53,798 nucleotides of DNA from Myxococcales bacterium (GTDB taxonomy: Bacteria > Myxococcota_A > Polyangia > Palsa-1104 > JAEUJZ01), in assembly GCA_016794465.1 (NCBI GenBank), contig JAEUKA010000063.1:1-53798 (forward strand). Direction: 5' to 3'. This document shows, one piece after another, positions 42,939-51,675 of the stretch. Within the stretch, counting starts at the first letter, position 1. Every line of letters begins with the position of its first letter. Both the position numbers and the translations under genes were made by a program. Under the pieces are notes generated by a model, which saw only the letters and a program-made list of their open reading frames with translations, was not told where the DNA came from and did not search any database.

Positions 42939-45512
42939 CTACCGATGTTTTTGAAGCGAACGGCGGAGCTTGTGACCAAAGGCCAGCTTGAGCAGCTCGA
43001 ACCACGCGACACTCGCCGCCGCGATCGCCAAGCACGCACCGACATCCGCCATTGGCAGCGCCGCCAGCGAGAACAGCCGCTGCAGCGGCCCAAAGCTCAG
43101 CACCAGCGCCCCGAGCCCCACCGTCGCCAAGATCAGCGCCCACAGCACTTTTCCGCCTTGCCAGAGCGTCCGCAGCGCCGACTCGGTCCACGATCGACTG
43201 ACGATGATCAGGCCCAGGTTGGCAAACACCAGCGTCGAGAACACCACCGCACGCAGCCGCTCGGTCGAGTACCCAAGGTGGGCCGCAAAGTAGTACGCAC
43301 CGACGCAGCCAGCCAGCACCATCGCCCCTTGCAAGATCGCCAAGAACAGCACCACGCCGGTCACCATCGGCTGTCCGACGGGACGCGGCGGTCGATCCAT
43401 GATGTGCGGCTCGGCAGCGGTGCCCTCGAAGATCAGCCCGCACGACGGATCGATGATCATCTCAAGCACCGCAATGTGCGCCGGCAAGAGCAGCAGCGGC
43501 CAGCTGAGTAGCGGCGACAGCAGCGACAGTCCAGCAATCGGCACATGGATCGCAAAGGTGTACGCCACCGCCTTGCGCAGGTTGTCGAAGATCCGCCGCC
43601 CGAGCCGCATCGCCGCGACGATGCTGGCAAAGTTGTCGTCGGCCAAGATCAGCGCCGCTGACTCACGTGCCACGTCGGTGCCGCGCTTGCCCATCGCGAT
43701 GCCGATGTGGGCCGCTTTCAGCGCCGGCGCGTCGTTCACCCCGTCGCCGGTCATCGCCACAATTCCGCCGAGATCCTTGAGCGCTTTGACCAGCCGCAGC
43801 TTCTGCTCGGGCACCATGCGCGCAAACACCGATACCGACGCCACCCGTAGCTTCAGCTCCTCGTCGGTGAGCTGCGCCATCTCGGGACCGGACAGCACGC
43901 CGTCGCGGACCGCAATCCCGGCCTGCTCGGCAATCGCCAGCGCCGTCGCTGGATAGTCGCCCGTGATCATCAGCACCCGCACCCCGGCACGATGACACTC
44001 GGCCACCGCCTGCGGCACCTCGGGGCGCAGCGGATCGAGGAAGCTCACCAGGCCGCACAGCTCAAACTTCACTTGCTGCGGCGACTCGGGCAGCTCGGCT
44101 CCGACGCGCGCCGTCCCCACCGCCAGCACCCGCAGCCCCGCCTTCGCCAGCGACTCCGTCTGCACAAGCAGCGTCCGTTTTTCCTCGTCGGAGAGCCGAC
44201 ACAGCTCACTCACCGCCTCGGGCGCACCTTTGCAAAACAAGAGATGGCCGTCGGTCTGCTCATAAGCTCGCGTCACCGCCAGCAGCGCTGGCACAAGCGG
44301 ATACTCGCGACGAAACTTGGGCAGCTCCGACTCGACGGAGAGCTTGACTTTTTGCAGCGCCTCGACCAGCGCCAGCTCCATCGGATCGCTCGGTGCCGCT
44401 TGACTCGACAGCCGCGCCGCCCGCAACAGCAGAAGCAGCGACGGTGGCGGTGACGGATCGTTAGGAGCCCGCAGCGACGACAGAGAATGCTCGACACCGC
44501 CCAGACTGACCCGATCGACGGTCATGCGATTCTGCGTCAGCGTGCCGGTCTTGTCCGAGCACAGCACCGTCGCTGCCCCCAGCGCCTCGATCACGCCTGG
44601 CCGTCGCAGCAGCACATTGTGATGGGCAATCCGCCAGGCTCCGATCGACAGAAACACAGTCAGGATCATCGGCAGCTCCTCGGGAAGCACCGACATCGCC
44701 ATCGCCAGCCCCGCCAAAAGTCCCTGGACCCACTCGCGATGCAGCACGCCGCGCAGCAGCACCACCAGCACACATAGCGCCACCCCGAGCGTCGCCATCC
44801 CCCGCACCAGGCGCTTCATCTCTAGATCGAGCGGCGTCCTCGGCTGCTCAATCTCCGAGAGCGCCCGACCGATCTTGCCGACCTCGGTGGTAAGCCCCGT
44901 CGCGGTCACCTCGGCCAGACCGCTGCCCCGCACCACCATCGTGCCCATGAACAGCTGCGGCAGATCGTCTCCGCCCGGTCGAGCGTCCGCCTTCACAGTC
45001 AGGCTCGGCTGCTTGCGCACCGCCACGCTCTCGCCGGTCAGCAGCGACTCATCACACAGCACACTATCGCCCTGTCGCAGCATCGCATCGGCGGCCACCC
45101 GCACCCCTTCGCTCAGCACCAGCAGATCGCCGGGCACCACCTCACGAGCGGCAATGCTCTCGTCGCGACCATCCCGTCGCACCAGCGCCCGAGGACTCTG
45201 CAAGCTGCGCAGCGCCGCCACCGCCCGCTCGGTTCGTCGCTCCTGCCACAGCGTGATCGCGATCACCAGCAGCACAAACGTAAACAGCAGCGCCGCTTCG
45301 CCCCGATCCCCGAGCAGAAGGTACAGCGAGCCGCAAGCCATGAGCAGGATCAGCATCGGCTCGGTCAGCACCGATCGCAGCGTCTTCCAAAACGACGATC
45401 CCTCCTGGCTCGATAGCTCGTTGGGGCCGACGCGCTGCAGGCGCTCGCTGGCTTCCTGGCTGCTGAGCCCGGACAGCGTACCGACCGACTCGCTGCTGGC
45501 GACTGGTTGCAT
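42939..45512 (-). CDS. P-type cation-transporting ATPase
   Basis: 857 residues, AGGAGA site. It has the N-terminal domain (GLSSQEASERLQRVGPNEL), the actuator motif LLTGESVAV, the membrane motif VLPEELPMILTVF, the phosphorylation site CSDKTGTLTQNRMTVD, KGAPEAV in the nucleotide domain, and the hinge MTGDGVNDAPALKAAHIGIAMG. Eight to ten membrane helices are seen. PEEL in the fourth helix and LEMIIDPSCGLIFEG in the sixth separate it from classical SERCA pumps and match a bacterial group of P2-like ATPases of uncertain ion, possibly Ca2+, Mg2+ or Mn2+. It is the first gene before the CoxE-like gene. Confidence 0.92.
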   Translation of the reverse strand: MQPVASSESVGTLSGLSSQEASERLQRVGPNELSSQEGSSFWKTLRSVLTEPMLILLMACGSLYLLLGDRGEAALLFTFVLLVIAITLWQERRTERAVAALRSLQSPRALVRRDGRDESIAAREVVPGDLLVLSEGVRVAADAMLRQGDSVLCDESLLTGESVAVRKQPSLTVKADARPGGDDLPQLFMGTMVVRGSGLAEVTATGLTTEVGKIGRALSEIEQPRTPLDLEMKRLVRGMATLGVALCVLVVLLRGVLHREWVQGLLAGLAMAMSVLPEELPMILTVFLSIGAWRIAHHNVLLRRPGVIEALGAATVLCSDKTGTLTQNRMTVDRVSLGGVEHSLSSLRAPNDPSPPPSLLLLLRAARLSSQAAPSDPMELALVEALQKVKLSVESELPKFRREYPLVPALLAVTRAYEQTDGHLLFCKGAPEAVSELCRLSDEEKRTLLVQTESLAKAGLRVLAVGTARVGAELPESPQQVKFELCGLVSFLDPLRPEVPQAVAECHRAGVRVLMITGDYPATALAIAEQAGIAVRDGVLSGPEMAQLTDEELKLRVASVSVFARMVPEQKLRLVKALKDLGGIVAMTGDGVNDAPALKAAHIGIAMGKRGTDVARESAALILADDNFASIVAAMRLGRRIFDNLRKAVAYTFAIHVPIAGLSLLSPLLSWPLLLLPAHIAVLEMIIDPSCGLIFEGTAAEPHIMDRPPRPVGQPMVTGVVLFLAILQGAMVLAGCVGAYYFAAHLGYSTERLRAVVFSTLVFANLGLIIVSRSWTESALRTLWQGGKVLWALILATVGLGALVLSFGPLQRLFSLAALPMADVGACLAIAAASVAWFELLKLAFGHKLRRSLQKHR

Positions 45513-45582
45513 CCACGTTCTCCTCAGACCACATAAGCGACGGTGGCGGGCGTGCTGTCAACTGTCCCCGGCTGTCAGTCGG

Positions 45583-46047
45583 TCAGGCCGAGGCTGCCGC
45601 TGACAGATCGCGCCGCTTGGTGGACTTGGGCAGCTTGGTCTTGCCGAGCGCTAGCACCACCGCAAACTCGTCGGCAGTCACCGGCACCACCGACAGACGA
45701 CTCCGCCGCAGCAGCTGAATGTCAGCAAGGCGCGGCTCATCGCGAATCATCGTCAGCGTCACCGGAGAGCGCAGCGGACAGACCGGCGCCAAGTCCACCA
45801 CCGACCAGTCTTCGCCGGGCGCAGTCGGATCGGGATAAGCAGTCCGCACCACCGTGGCCACCCCGACGACTTCCTTGCCTTCATTCGAGTGATAAAACAG
45901 CAGCAGATCGCCGACCTGCATCGCTCGCAGGTTGTTGCGGGCCTCGAAGTTGCGTACCCCATCCCACATGGTGCGACCCTGCTCCTGCAAGGTGGTGAAG
46001 GAGTACTTGTACGGCTCGCTCTTGACCAAATAGAAGCGCTGTTTCAT
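45583..46047 (-). CDS. EVE domain protein
   Basis: 154 residues starting MKQRFYLVKSEPYKYSFTTL; an in-frame ATG 21 bases earlier is possible. EVE domain signatures: WDGVRNFEARNNLRAMQVGDLLLFYHS, VVGVATVVRTAYPDPTA and WSVVDLAPVCPLRSPVTL. The aromatic cage of EVE/PUA-like proteins binds modified bases in DNA or RNA. It is divergent from the lipoprotein gene at 46126, with 78 bp between. An N6-adenine methyltransferase gene lies 1.7 kb away, but a link is only a guess. Confidence 0.93.
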   Translation of the reverse strand: MKQRFYLVKSEPYKYSFTTLQEQGRTMWDGVRNFEARNNLRAMQVGDLLLFYHSNEGKEVVGVATVVRTAYPDPTAPGEDWSVVDLAPVCPLRSPVTLTMIRDEPRLADIQLLRRSRLSVVPVTADEFAVVLALGKTKLPKSTKRRDLSAAASA

Positions 46048-46125
46048 CGCGCCAGCGATAGTAGCCACGTTGCGCTTCCAGCCGGCGGGAAAAGCCGACT
46101 ACACTTTTGGCGGGGGCAATATTTC

Positions 46126-47715
46126 GTGGGGAATCTCGCAGCTTATGGCCTGCTCTGCGGGCTCGGCTGGCTGTCGGCATGCTCGACGCTGATTGGCGAC
46201 GAGCCTCTCTCGGTGAATCGCATCGCTGGGCCTACTGGTGCGGCGCAGCTGTTGCCGATCTCGGGACGACTGCGCTCGGCCCACGTCTTGGTCGGCGAAC
46301 TCGACGCGGTCCACCTGGCCCTGGTCAGTCCCGAGCCCGATCCGATGGACGAGCTGGTGATCGGCAAGACCCAAGTGCTGTCGCTGACGCCGCCGTATGC
46401 GGTGACCGAGCTGCCCGAGCGAGCGGTGGCGTTTCCCCCTTCACCGGCACGCGGCTTTTGTAGCGCCACGCTCGGAAGCGATCTATTGCTGCCCGCGCTG
46501 TCGCTGCATCGTCCCGGCCTGCCCACCGACGGACCGTATCCGGCGCTGGTCCAGCCTGCCGAGAGGCTGCGCCTGCTCTGCGGCGAGCAGACGCTGGTCG
46601 CCTATGGCCAGAGCCGCGACAACCTCGGCATTGATCTGCTCCGGCGACGATCGGACGGCAAGGTCGTTCACAAGCTGCTGCCGTGGCCCGCCGAGGCTGA
46701 TCCAGCCTGGGGCCAAGGACCGCTCGGCTTTGATGCCAGTGAGCGCGTGCTGTTTCTCCTCGGGGGAGACATCACCACCCGTGCCTACTTCATGGACAGC
46801 GGCGACACGGTCAACCTGGGTGTCTTGTACTGGGGCGCGGCCACCAAGAGCGGTCAGCTGTTCGTTGACAGCGACGGCATGCTGCTGCTGTTCGACATCG
46901 ACGCAAAGCGGCTACGCTTCCTCGGTGCGCGGCTGTCCCCCGACGGTGCCGTGATTGGGACCGATCGCGAGGCCCAAGCGGTGCTGACCTGCGACTGGGA
47001 CGGGCTGCGACGGGTGCCACTTTTCGCTGCGGCGGGCCCGGCCAAGACCATCGATCGCGATCCGTGCCGACCGTCGGACTGGAATGCCAGTGCCCAAGCC
47101 AGTGTCCTGTATTACGTCGACGATCAGCTTCGCCAAGCAGCCACCAGCGGCGACAGCGCGCCCCTTGTTTTGACCAACTACCTTGGGCAGCAGCTGCTGG
47201 CCTTGTGCGACGACGGAGCCCTCGCCTACTCGCTCGATCCGCCCGAGCGCTATGGACGAGGCATCGGCAGCGGCTACCTCGGCGGCCACCGCTTCATGGA
47301 GCGCGGTCGCGATGTGCGCTTTGCCCCCGACTGTCGCCGGGTCTACTACAAGGAAAGCGCCGCCACCCTGCGCCGACTCGGCGAGCTGCGCAGCTGGAAC
47401 CGCAGCGAGCCCGACCCAAGCCTTGCCACCCTCCGGCTCGCCGACAACGTTGGCTTTTATCACGTCCTGGCCGATGGCCGAATCTTGGCCCAAGACAACC
47501 TTGCCACCGTCGGAGATCACAATCGTCTCTCGCTGATCGATCCCGATCGCTTGACCGCCCAGACGCTGCTGACCGGACCGATCGCCGTGCTGGCGCTGAA
47601 TCAGCTGTCGCGTACCGTCAAGAGCTTCCCCGAGAGCCGCGTCCTCCTCGAGGTTGACAGCGCCGAGATCACCGGACCCCGCCGCATGATGCTGGTCGAG
47701 ATTCCGCCCAAGTAG
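46126..47715 (+). CDS. Hypothetical lipoprotein with propeller-like repeats
   Basis: About 530 residues if begun at GTG 46126, the only start that gives a short signal peptide with lipobox GWLSAC; the frame is open further left but overlaps the EVE gene antisense. The mature part has repeated beta-like blocks: LVAYGQSRDNLGIDLLRRRS, GMLLLFDIDAKRLRFLGARL, VLTCDWDGLRRVPLF and GRILAQDNLATVGDHNRLSL, typical of a beta-propeller with irregular blades. No metal or catalytic motif is apparent. A methyltransferase gene follows after 32 bp. Confidence 0.72.
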   Translation: MGNLAAYGLLCGLGWLSACSTLIGDEPLSVNRIAGPTGAAQLLPISGRLRSAHVLVGELDAVHLALVSPEPDPMDELVIGKTQVLSLTPPYAVTELPERAVAFPPSPARGFCSATLGSDLLLPALSLHRPGLPTDGPYPALVQPAERLRLLCGEQTLVAYGQSRDNLGIDLLRRRSDGKVVHKLLPWPAEADPAWGQGPLGFDASERVLFLLGGDITTRAYFMDSGDTVNLGVLYWGAATKSGQLFVDSDGMLLLFDIDAKRLRFLGARLSPDGAVIGTDREAQAVLTCDWDGLRRVPLFAAAGPAKTIDRDPCRPSDWNASAQASVLYYVDDQLRQAATSGDSAPLVLTNYLGQQLLALCDDGALAYSLDPPERYGRGIGSGYLGGHRFMERGRDVRFAPDCRRVYYKESAATLRRLGELRSWNRSEPDPSLATLRLADNVGFYHVLADGRILAQDNLATVGDHNRLSLIDPDRLTAQTLLTGPIAVLALNQLSRTVKSFPESRVLLEVDSAEITGPRRMMLVEIPPK

Positions 47716-47747
47716 ACCGCCGTCCACATTTGGTAGCATCGCCGCAC

Positions 47748-49496
47748 ATGTTGCCCAAAAGGGGTCGCCAGCCGCACGCGGCAGAGCACGCTCCAGAGTC
47801 CTCCTACGACTACGGCGCGCGGTCTTCGGGGGAACAGCACGGAGTGGTGCTGACCAAGCCGCACATCGTCGAGCTGATCCTCGATCTGGTGAACTACCAA
47901 GAGACGCGCGATCTGGCGCGGCTGCGACTCCTAGAGCCTTCCTGCGGACAGGGAGTGTTCCTGCTTTTGGCGATCCCGAGACTGCTCCGCTCGGCCCACC
48001 GGCACGGGCACTCACCGTCGGAGCTGGGCGATTCCCTGCTCGCGATTGAAGTGAACCAAGAGCAAGCCGAACACACCCGTGAGCGCGTCACAGTCACGCT
48101 GCGCCAAGCGGGTCTGCCGGCACCCACCGCCCAGCAGCTGGCTACCAAGTGGGTTGTCTGCGCTGACTTTCTGCTCCATCCAATTCCGAACAGAGTCGAT
48201 TTTGTCGTGGGAAATCCGCCCTATGTTCGCATCGAGCAGATTCCCATCGCCCTGCAGACAGAGTACCGCACCCGCTATGTCTCTCTGTTCGATCGAGCCG
48301 ACTTGTACGTGGCATTTATCGAGCGCGCTCTGTCTCTTCTCAGCGACGATGGCATGCTGTCTTTCATCTGCGCCGATCGCTGGACCCGGAATCGCTACGG
48401 AGCCCCACTCCGCAAGCTCATCTCTGATCATTTTGTCGTCCGCAGCTATCTCGATCTGTCCGCTGCTTCGCCGTTTGAATCCGCTGTCTCTGCCTATCCG
48501 TCCATCTTCGTGATCACTCCCAAAAATGCGCTGGTGAGTACCAGTTCCCCGGTGAACGTAGTCACCATGATCGATGCCTCTGCCGACGAGTGTGCGCAGC
48601 TGCGGAAGCTCCTTTCGGGGACTCCTTTGACACTCCCACCGCAGACACCACAGACACCGCAGACAGGGAATCCGCCGCAGCTGCGCATTCACGAGCACTG
48701 GTTTGTGGGAACCGATCCGTGGGTCCTCGGCTCTCCAGAACAGCTGCACGTACTGCGAAAGTTAGAGCAGTCTCATCCCCTGCTGGAGTCCTGCGGAGCG
48801 CGCGTAGGAATCGGCGTCGCCACCGGACTGGATCGGGTGTTTATCGTCGACCAGCAGCAGGCCGAACAGCTGGAACCGGATCGTGTCCTGCCGCTGGTGA
48901 TGCGGCAGGATCTCGCAGATGGACAGATCCGCGCGGCGGGTCGATTTGTCTTACATACCTTCACGGAAGAGGGACTCCCAATCGATCTTGCGGACTATCC
49001 GAAGCTCTCTTCCTATCTTGCAAAGCATGCCCGCGCCGTGAAGGGTCGCCACGTCGCCAAGCGCAGTGGATCTGCCTGGTTCCGGACCATCGATCGGGTC
49101 CAGACAAAGCTTGTGTCGATGCCCAAGCTGCTCGTGGCCGACATTGCGGAAGCCAACCTGATCACGCTCGATCCGGGACACTATTATCCGCACCACAACC
49201 TCTACTACATCACCGCAGAGGGGATCGATCTGGCGGTGCTGGGCGGACTCCTGAGCTCGCGGGTGGCGCTGTTTTTCATCTGGTCTTATGCCGTGACGCT
49301 GCGTGGTCGCTATCTGCGCTTTCAGGCCCAGTATCTGCGACGAATCCGCATCCCGCGACCGGACAGTCTGCCGCAGGCGCTGCAGGATGACCTCCGCCGG
49401 GCCTTTTTCGCGCGTGACATGGGCGCCCTCGATGCCCTGGCACTGCAAGCGTACGGCCTCTCTGCACTGCCCGCGTTCGACTGCGGATCACCATAA
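47748..49496 (+). CDS. Orphan N6-adenine DNA methyltransferase (Eco57I-like)
   Basis: 582 residues from ATG 47748. Methyltransferase motifs: the X-like FGARSSGEQHGVVLTKPHIV region, motif I LLEPSCGQGVFLLLAIP, and motif IV DFVVGNPPYVRIEQ (NPPY), then LYVAFIERALSLLSDDGMLSFIC. The second half (GARVGIGVATGLDRVFIVD ... HYYPHHNLYYIT ... LSSRVALFFIW) is like the target recognition part of Type IIG/Eco57I-family enzymes. No endonuclease PD-(D/E)xK motif or separate restriction gene is visible nearby, so it is probably an orphan methyltransferase, used for protection or regulation. A PQTPQTPQT repeat lies near residue 305. Confidence 0.88.
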   Translation: MLPKRGRQPHAAEHAPESSYDYGARSSGEQHGVVLTKPHIVELILDLVNYQETRDLARLRLLEPSCGQGVFLLLAIPRLLRSAHRHGHSPSELGDSLLAIEVNQEQAEHTRERVTVTLRQAGLPAPTAQQLATKWVVCADFLLHPIPNRVDFVVGNPPYVRIEQIPIALQTEYRTRYVSLFDRADLYVAFIERALSLLSDDGMLSFICADRWTRNRYGAPLRKLISDHFVVRSYLDLSAASPFESAVSAYPSIFVITPKNALVSTSSPVNVVTMIDASADECAQLRKLLSGTPLTLPPQTPQTPQTGNPPQLRIHEHWFVGTDPWVLGSPEQLHVLRKLEQSHPLLESCGARVGIGVATGLDRVFIVDQQQAEQLEPDRVLPLVMRQDLADGQIRAAGRFVLHTFTEEGLPIDLADYPKLSSYLAKHARAVKGRHVAKRSGSAWFRTIDRVQTKLVSMPKLLVADIAEANLITLDPGHYYPHHNLYYITAEGIDLAVLGGLLSSRVALFFIWSYAVTLRGRYLRFQAQYLRRIRIPRPDSLPQALQDDLRRAFFARDMGALDALALQAYGLSALPAFDCGSP

Positions 49497-49579
49497 GTGA
49501 TAAGAGGCAGCGACGGATAATGGACTTGATGAGCCATCGCTCAGACCACGGACCGGGCGGCCGTGTTTATAATCCCGGC

Positions 49580-50854
49580 ATGCACCCCCCCAGGCCGAGG
49601 CTCAAGTTGCTGTTGCGGGCGCTTGTGATCTGTTGGCTGCTGTGTGAAACCGCGATTTGGTTTGGGATTCGCTACCTTGGCTATCGGCTCACCGGTCGCA
49701 GCCTGGCCGATCGCCAAGCGCTGTTTGGACAGTCGGTGCTGAGCCTGTTTCGGCGGCTCGGCGCGACGTTCATCAAGGTCGGGCAGATCATGTCGACACG
49801 GCCCGATCTGTTGCCCCCGCATGTCATCGCGGCGCTGTCACGGCTGCAAGACGATGTCGGTCCGTTTCCTTACCACCACGTCGAGCGCACCCTCGCCGAG
49901 GACTTTGGCCAGCCGATCGCGTCGCTGTATCGCGAGTTCTCGCCCGTGCCGATTGCTTCGGCCTCGGTCGCGCAGGTGCATCGCGCCCGGCTGCCAAGTG
50001 GCCAAGTGGTCGCGGTCAAGGTCCGCCGCCCCGACATCGAGGAGCTGTGCGCGTTCGATCTGTCGGTGATGTCGTTTTACGCCCGCGTTCTGGAGCTGAT
50101 TCCGTCGCTGCGCCTGCTCGCCCCACTGGAGAGCGTCCAGCAGTTTGGCCGCGCCATCGCGATGCAGCTCGACTTCACCATCGAGGCCCAGAACAACGCC
50201 CGTTTCGCCAAAAACTTCGCGCTCCTGCCCGAGGTCATCGTCCCGACGCTCCACCCCGGGCTGTGCAGCCGCCGCGTCCTGACCATGGACTTTATCGAAG
50301 GGCAGAAGATCCTCGACTGCAAAGGCACCCAGCCCGAGCGTCGCGCCCTCGGCGAGCTGGGCTTCCGGGTCATGCTCAAGATGATCTTTGCCGACGGGTT
50401 TGTGCATGCTGACCTGCACCCCGGAAACCTGCTGGTGACACCCGAGGGCAAGATCGCGCTGCTCGATCTGGGCCTGGTGGCCGAGCTAGACGACACCCAC
50501 CGCATCGCGTTTGCCCGCTACTTTGCGGCTTGGGCGCGCGGCGATGGCCACACCATGGCCGAGATCATGGTCACCCACAGTCCCTCGCCCACCGTCGGCG
50601 ATCGCGATGGCTTCGAGCAGGCGATTCAGGGCTTTGTCGACCGGCTGCACGGCAAGCGACTCGGCGAGGTCGAGGTCGCCAAAGTGGTCTACGAGATGCT
50701 CCAGATCCTGCGCCGCTACCGCGTCCGCGTAAACGCCACCTTCACCATGGTCAACATCGCGATTGCCGTCACCGAAGGAATCGGCAAGCAGCTCGATCCG
50801 AGCCTGGACCTGATGAACGAAGCGATGCCGTTTTTCCTGGCTCTGTCTCTGTAA
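49580..50854 (+). CDS. AarF/ABC1/UbiB family kinase-like protein
   Basis: 424 residues from ATG 49580. UbiB-family motifs: KxGQ in FIKVGQIMSTRPDLLPP, the Ala-rich loop IASASVAQVHRARLPSG, VAVKVRRPDIEEL, VRVLTMDFIEG-like RVLTMDFIEGQKIL, the catalytic ADLHPGNLLV and LDLGLVAELDD. It starts with one hydrophobic segment (LLRALVICWLLCETAIWFGI) and lacks the C-terminal membrane helices of longer UbiB proteins. Family members support ubiquinone synthesis and lipid transport and act as ATPases rather than kinases. It precedes the YkgJ-type gene by 67 bp. Confidence 0.93.
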   Translation: MHPPRPRLKLLLRALVICWLLCETAIWFGIRYLGYRLTGRSLADRQALFGQSVLSLFRRLGATFIKVGQIMSTRPDLLPPHVIAALSRLQDDVGPFPYHHVERTLAEDFGQPIASLYREFSPVPIASASVAQVHRARLPSGQVVAVKVRRPDIEELCAFDLSVMSFYARVLELIPSLRLLAPLESVQQFGRAIAMQLDFTIEAQNNARFAKNFALLPEVIVPTLHPGLCSRRVLTMDFIEGQKILDCKGTQPERRALGELGFRVMLKMIFADGFVHADLHPGNLLVTPEGKIALLDLGLVAELDDTHRIAFARYFAAWARGDGHTMAEIMVTHSPSPTVGDRDGFEQAIQGFVDRLHGKRLGEVEVAKVVYEMLQILRRYRVRVNATFTMVNIAIAVTEGIGKQLDPSLDLMNEAMPFFLALSL

Positions 50855-50863
50855 AAACAGCGG

Positions 50864-50895
50864 CTCTGTCCGCGAAAAAAGGGACTCTGTCCGCG
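50864..50895 (+). repeat. Direct repeat of CTCTGTCCGCG, 21 bp apart
   Basis: CTCTGTCCGCG at 50864-50874 and 50885-50895, separated by two helical turns, in the interval between the UbiB-type and YkgJ-type genes. It may bind a protein dimer, or be chance. Confidence 0.4.
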
Positions 50896-50921
50896 CCCAG
50901 ATCGGATGTTACGATCGGCCC

Positions 50922-51506
50922 GTGTCGTCGCCCTGCACTGCCTGTCACGCCCCCTGCTGCCGAGAAGCCCATGTCGTGCTCAGCGGTTCTGAAGCGCTGC
51001 GCATCGCCGCTGCCACCGGACTCCCCTTAGCGGACTTTTTGGCGCTGCCGTTTCGTGACGCCCCCGAAGCCGACTTCCGCATCATCTTGGGCGAAAAGGA
51101 GCCCAGCAGCTGGCGCTACCACCGACTCCAGCTCCGCCGCGAGCCGACCCCAAGCGAGAGCCACGCGCAGCGCTGTCTGTTCCTGCAAGGTGAGCCGGGA
51201 GCGATTCGCTGCGGGATCTATCCCGTTCGACCGCGCGCCTGCATTGCCTTTCCTTATCAAGAGCAGGGCGAATCGGTGCGGCGCAGCCGGCTGGCGCGGG
51301 TCTGGTGTCCGCCGGGTGCGTGGGTGAAGGACGAAGTCGACGTGCCCGCCCATCGGCTGCTGCGCCGCGAGCAAGCGTCCGACCGCGCCCACTACAATGC
51401 CGTGATCGATCGCTGGAACGACTCCGTAACGACCCAAGGACTGCCGCCCACCCCCGAGCGCTTCTGGCTGCACCTGGCCGCTCATTACCCACCCACAGTT
51501 TTTTGA
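50922..51506 (+). CDS. YkgJ family cysteine cluster protein
   Basis: 194 residues, GTG start. It has the four-plus-four cysteine pattern of the YkgJ family (PF03692): CTACHAPCCREAHV at the N-terminus, RCLFLQ and IRCGIYPVRPRACIAFP in the middle, and a further Cys in RVWCPPG. The cluster probably binds Zn or Fe-S. The family has no assigned reaction. No signal peptide or membrane helix. It follows the UbiB-type gene on the same strand and a Cys-rich lipoprotein follows it. Confidence 0.88.
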   Translation: MSSPCTACHAPCCREAHVVLSGSEALRIAAATGLPLADFLALPFRDAPEADFRIILGEKEPSSWRYHRLQLRREPTPSESHAQRCLFLQGEPGAIRCGIYPVRPRACIAFPYQEQGESVRRSRLARVWCPPGAWVKDEVDVPAHRLLRREQASDRAHYNAVIDRWNDSVTTQGLPPTPERFWLHLAAHYPPTVF

Positions 51507-51675
51507 CGCAGGCTGCGGAACTTCACCGCGACCTCGGCGCCCCGACTCTGACACCGCAGCGATTCCCACGACGCCGGCACAACGATCGTGCGCCCGCGCC
51601 ACGGCTGGCATAGGCTGCTGGCACGATCGGTGCTTTGGTTCCCAATCCGTAACCCGCTTTGGTAGGAGGACCTCG

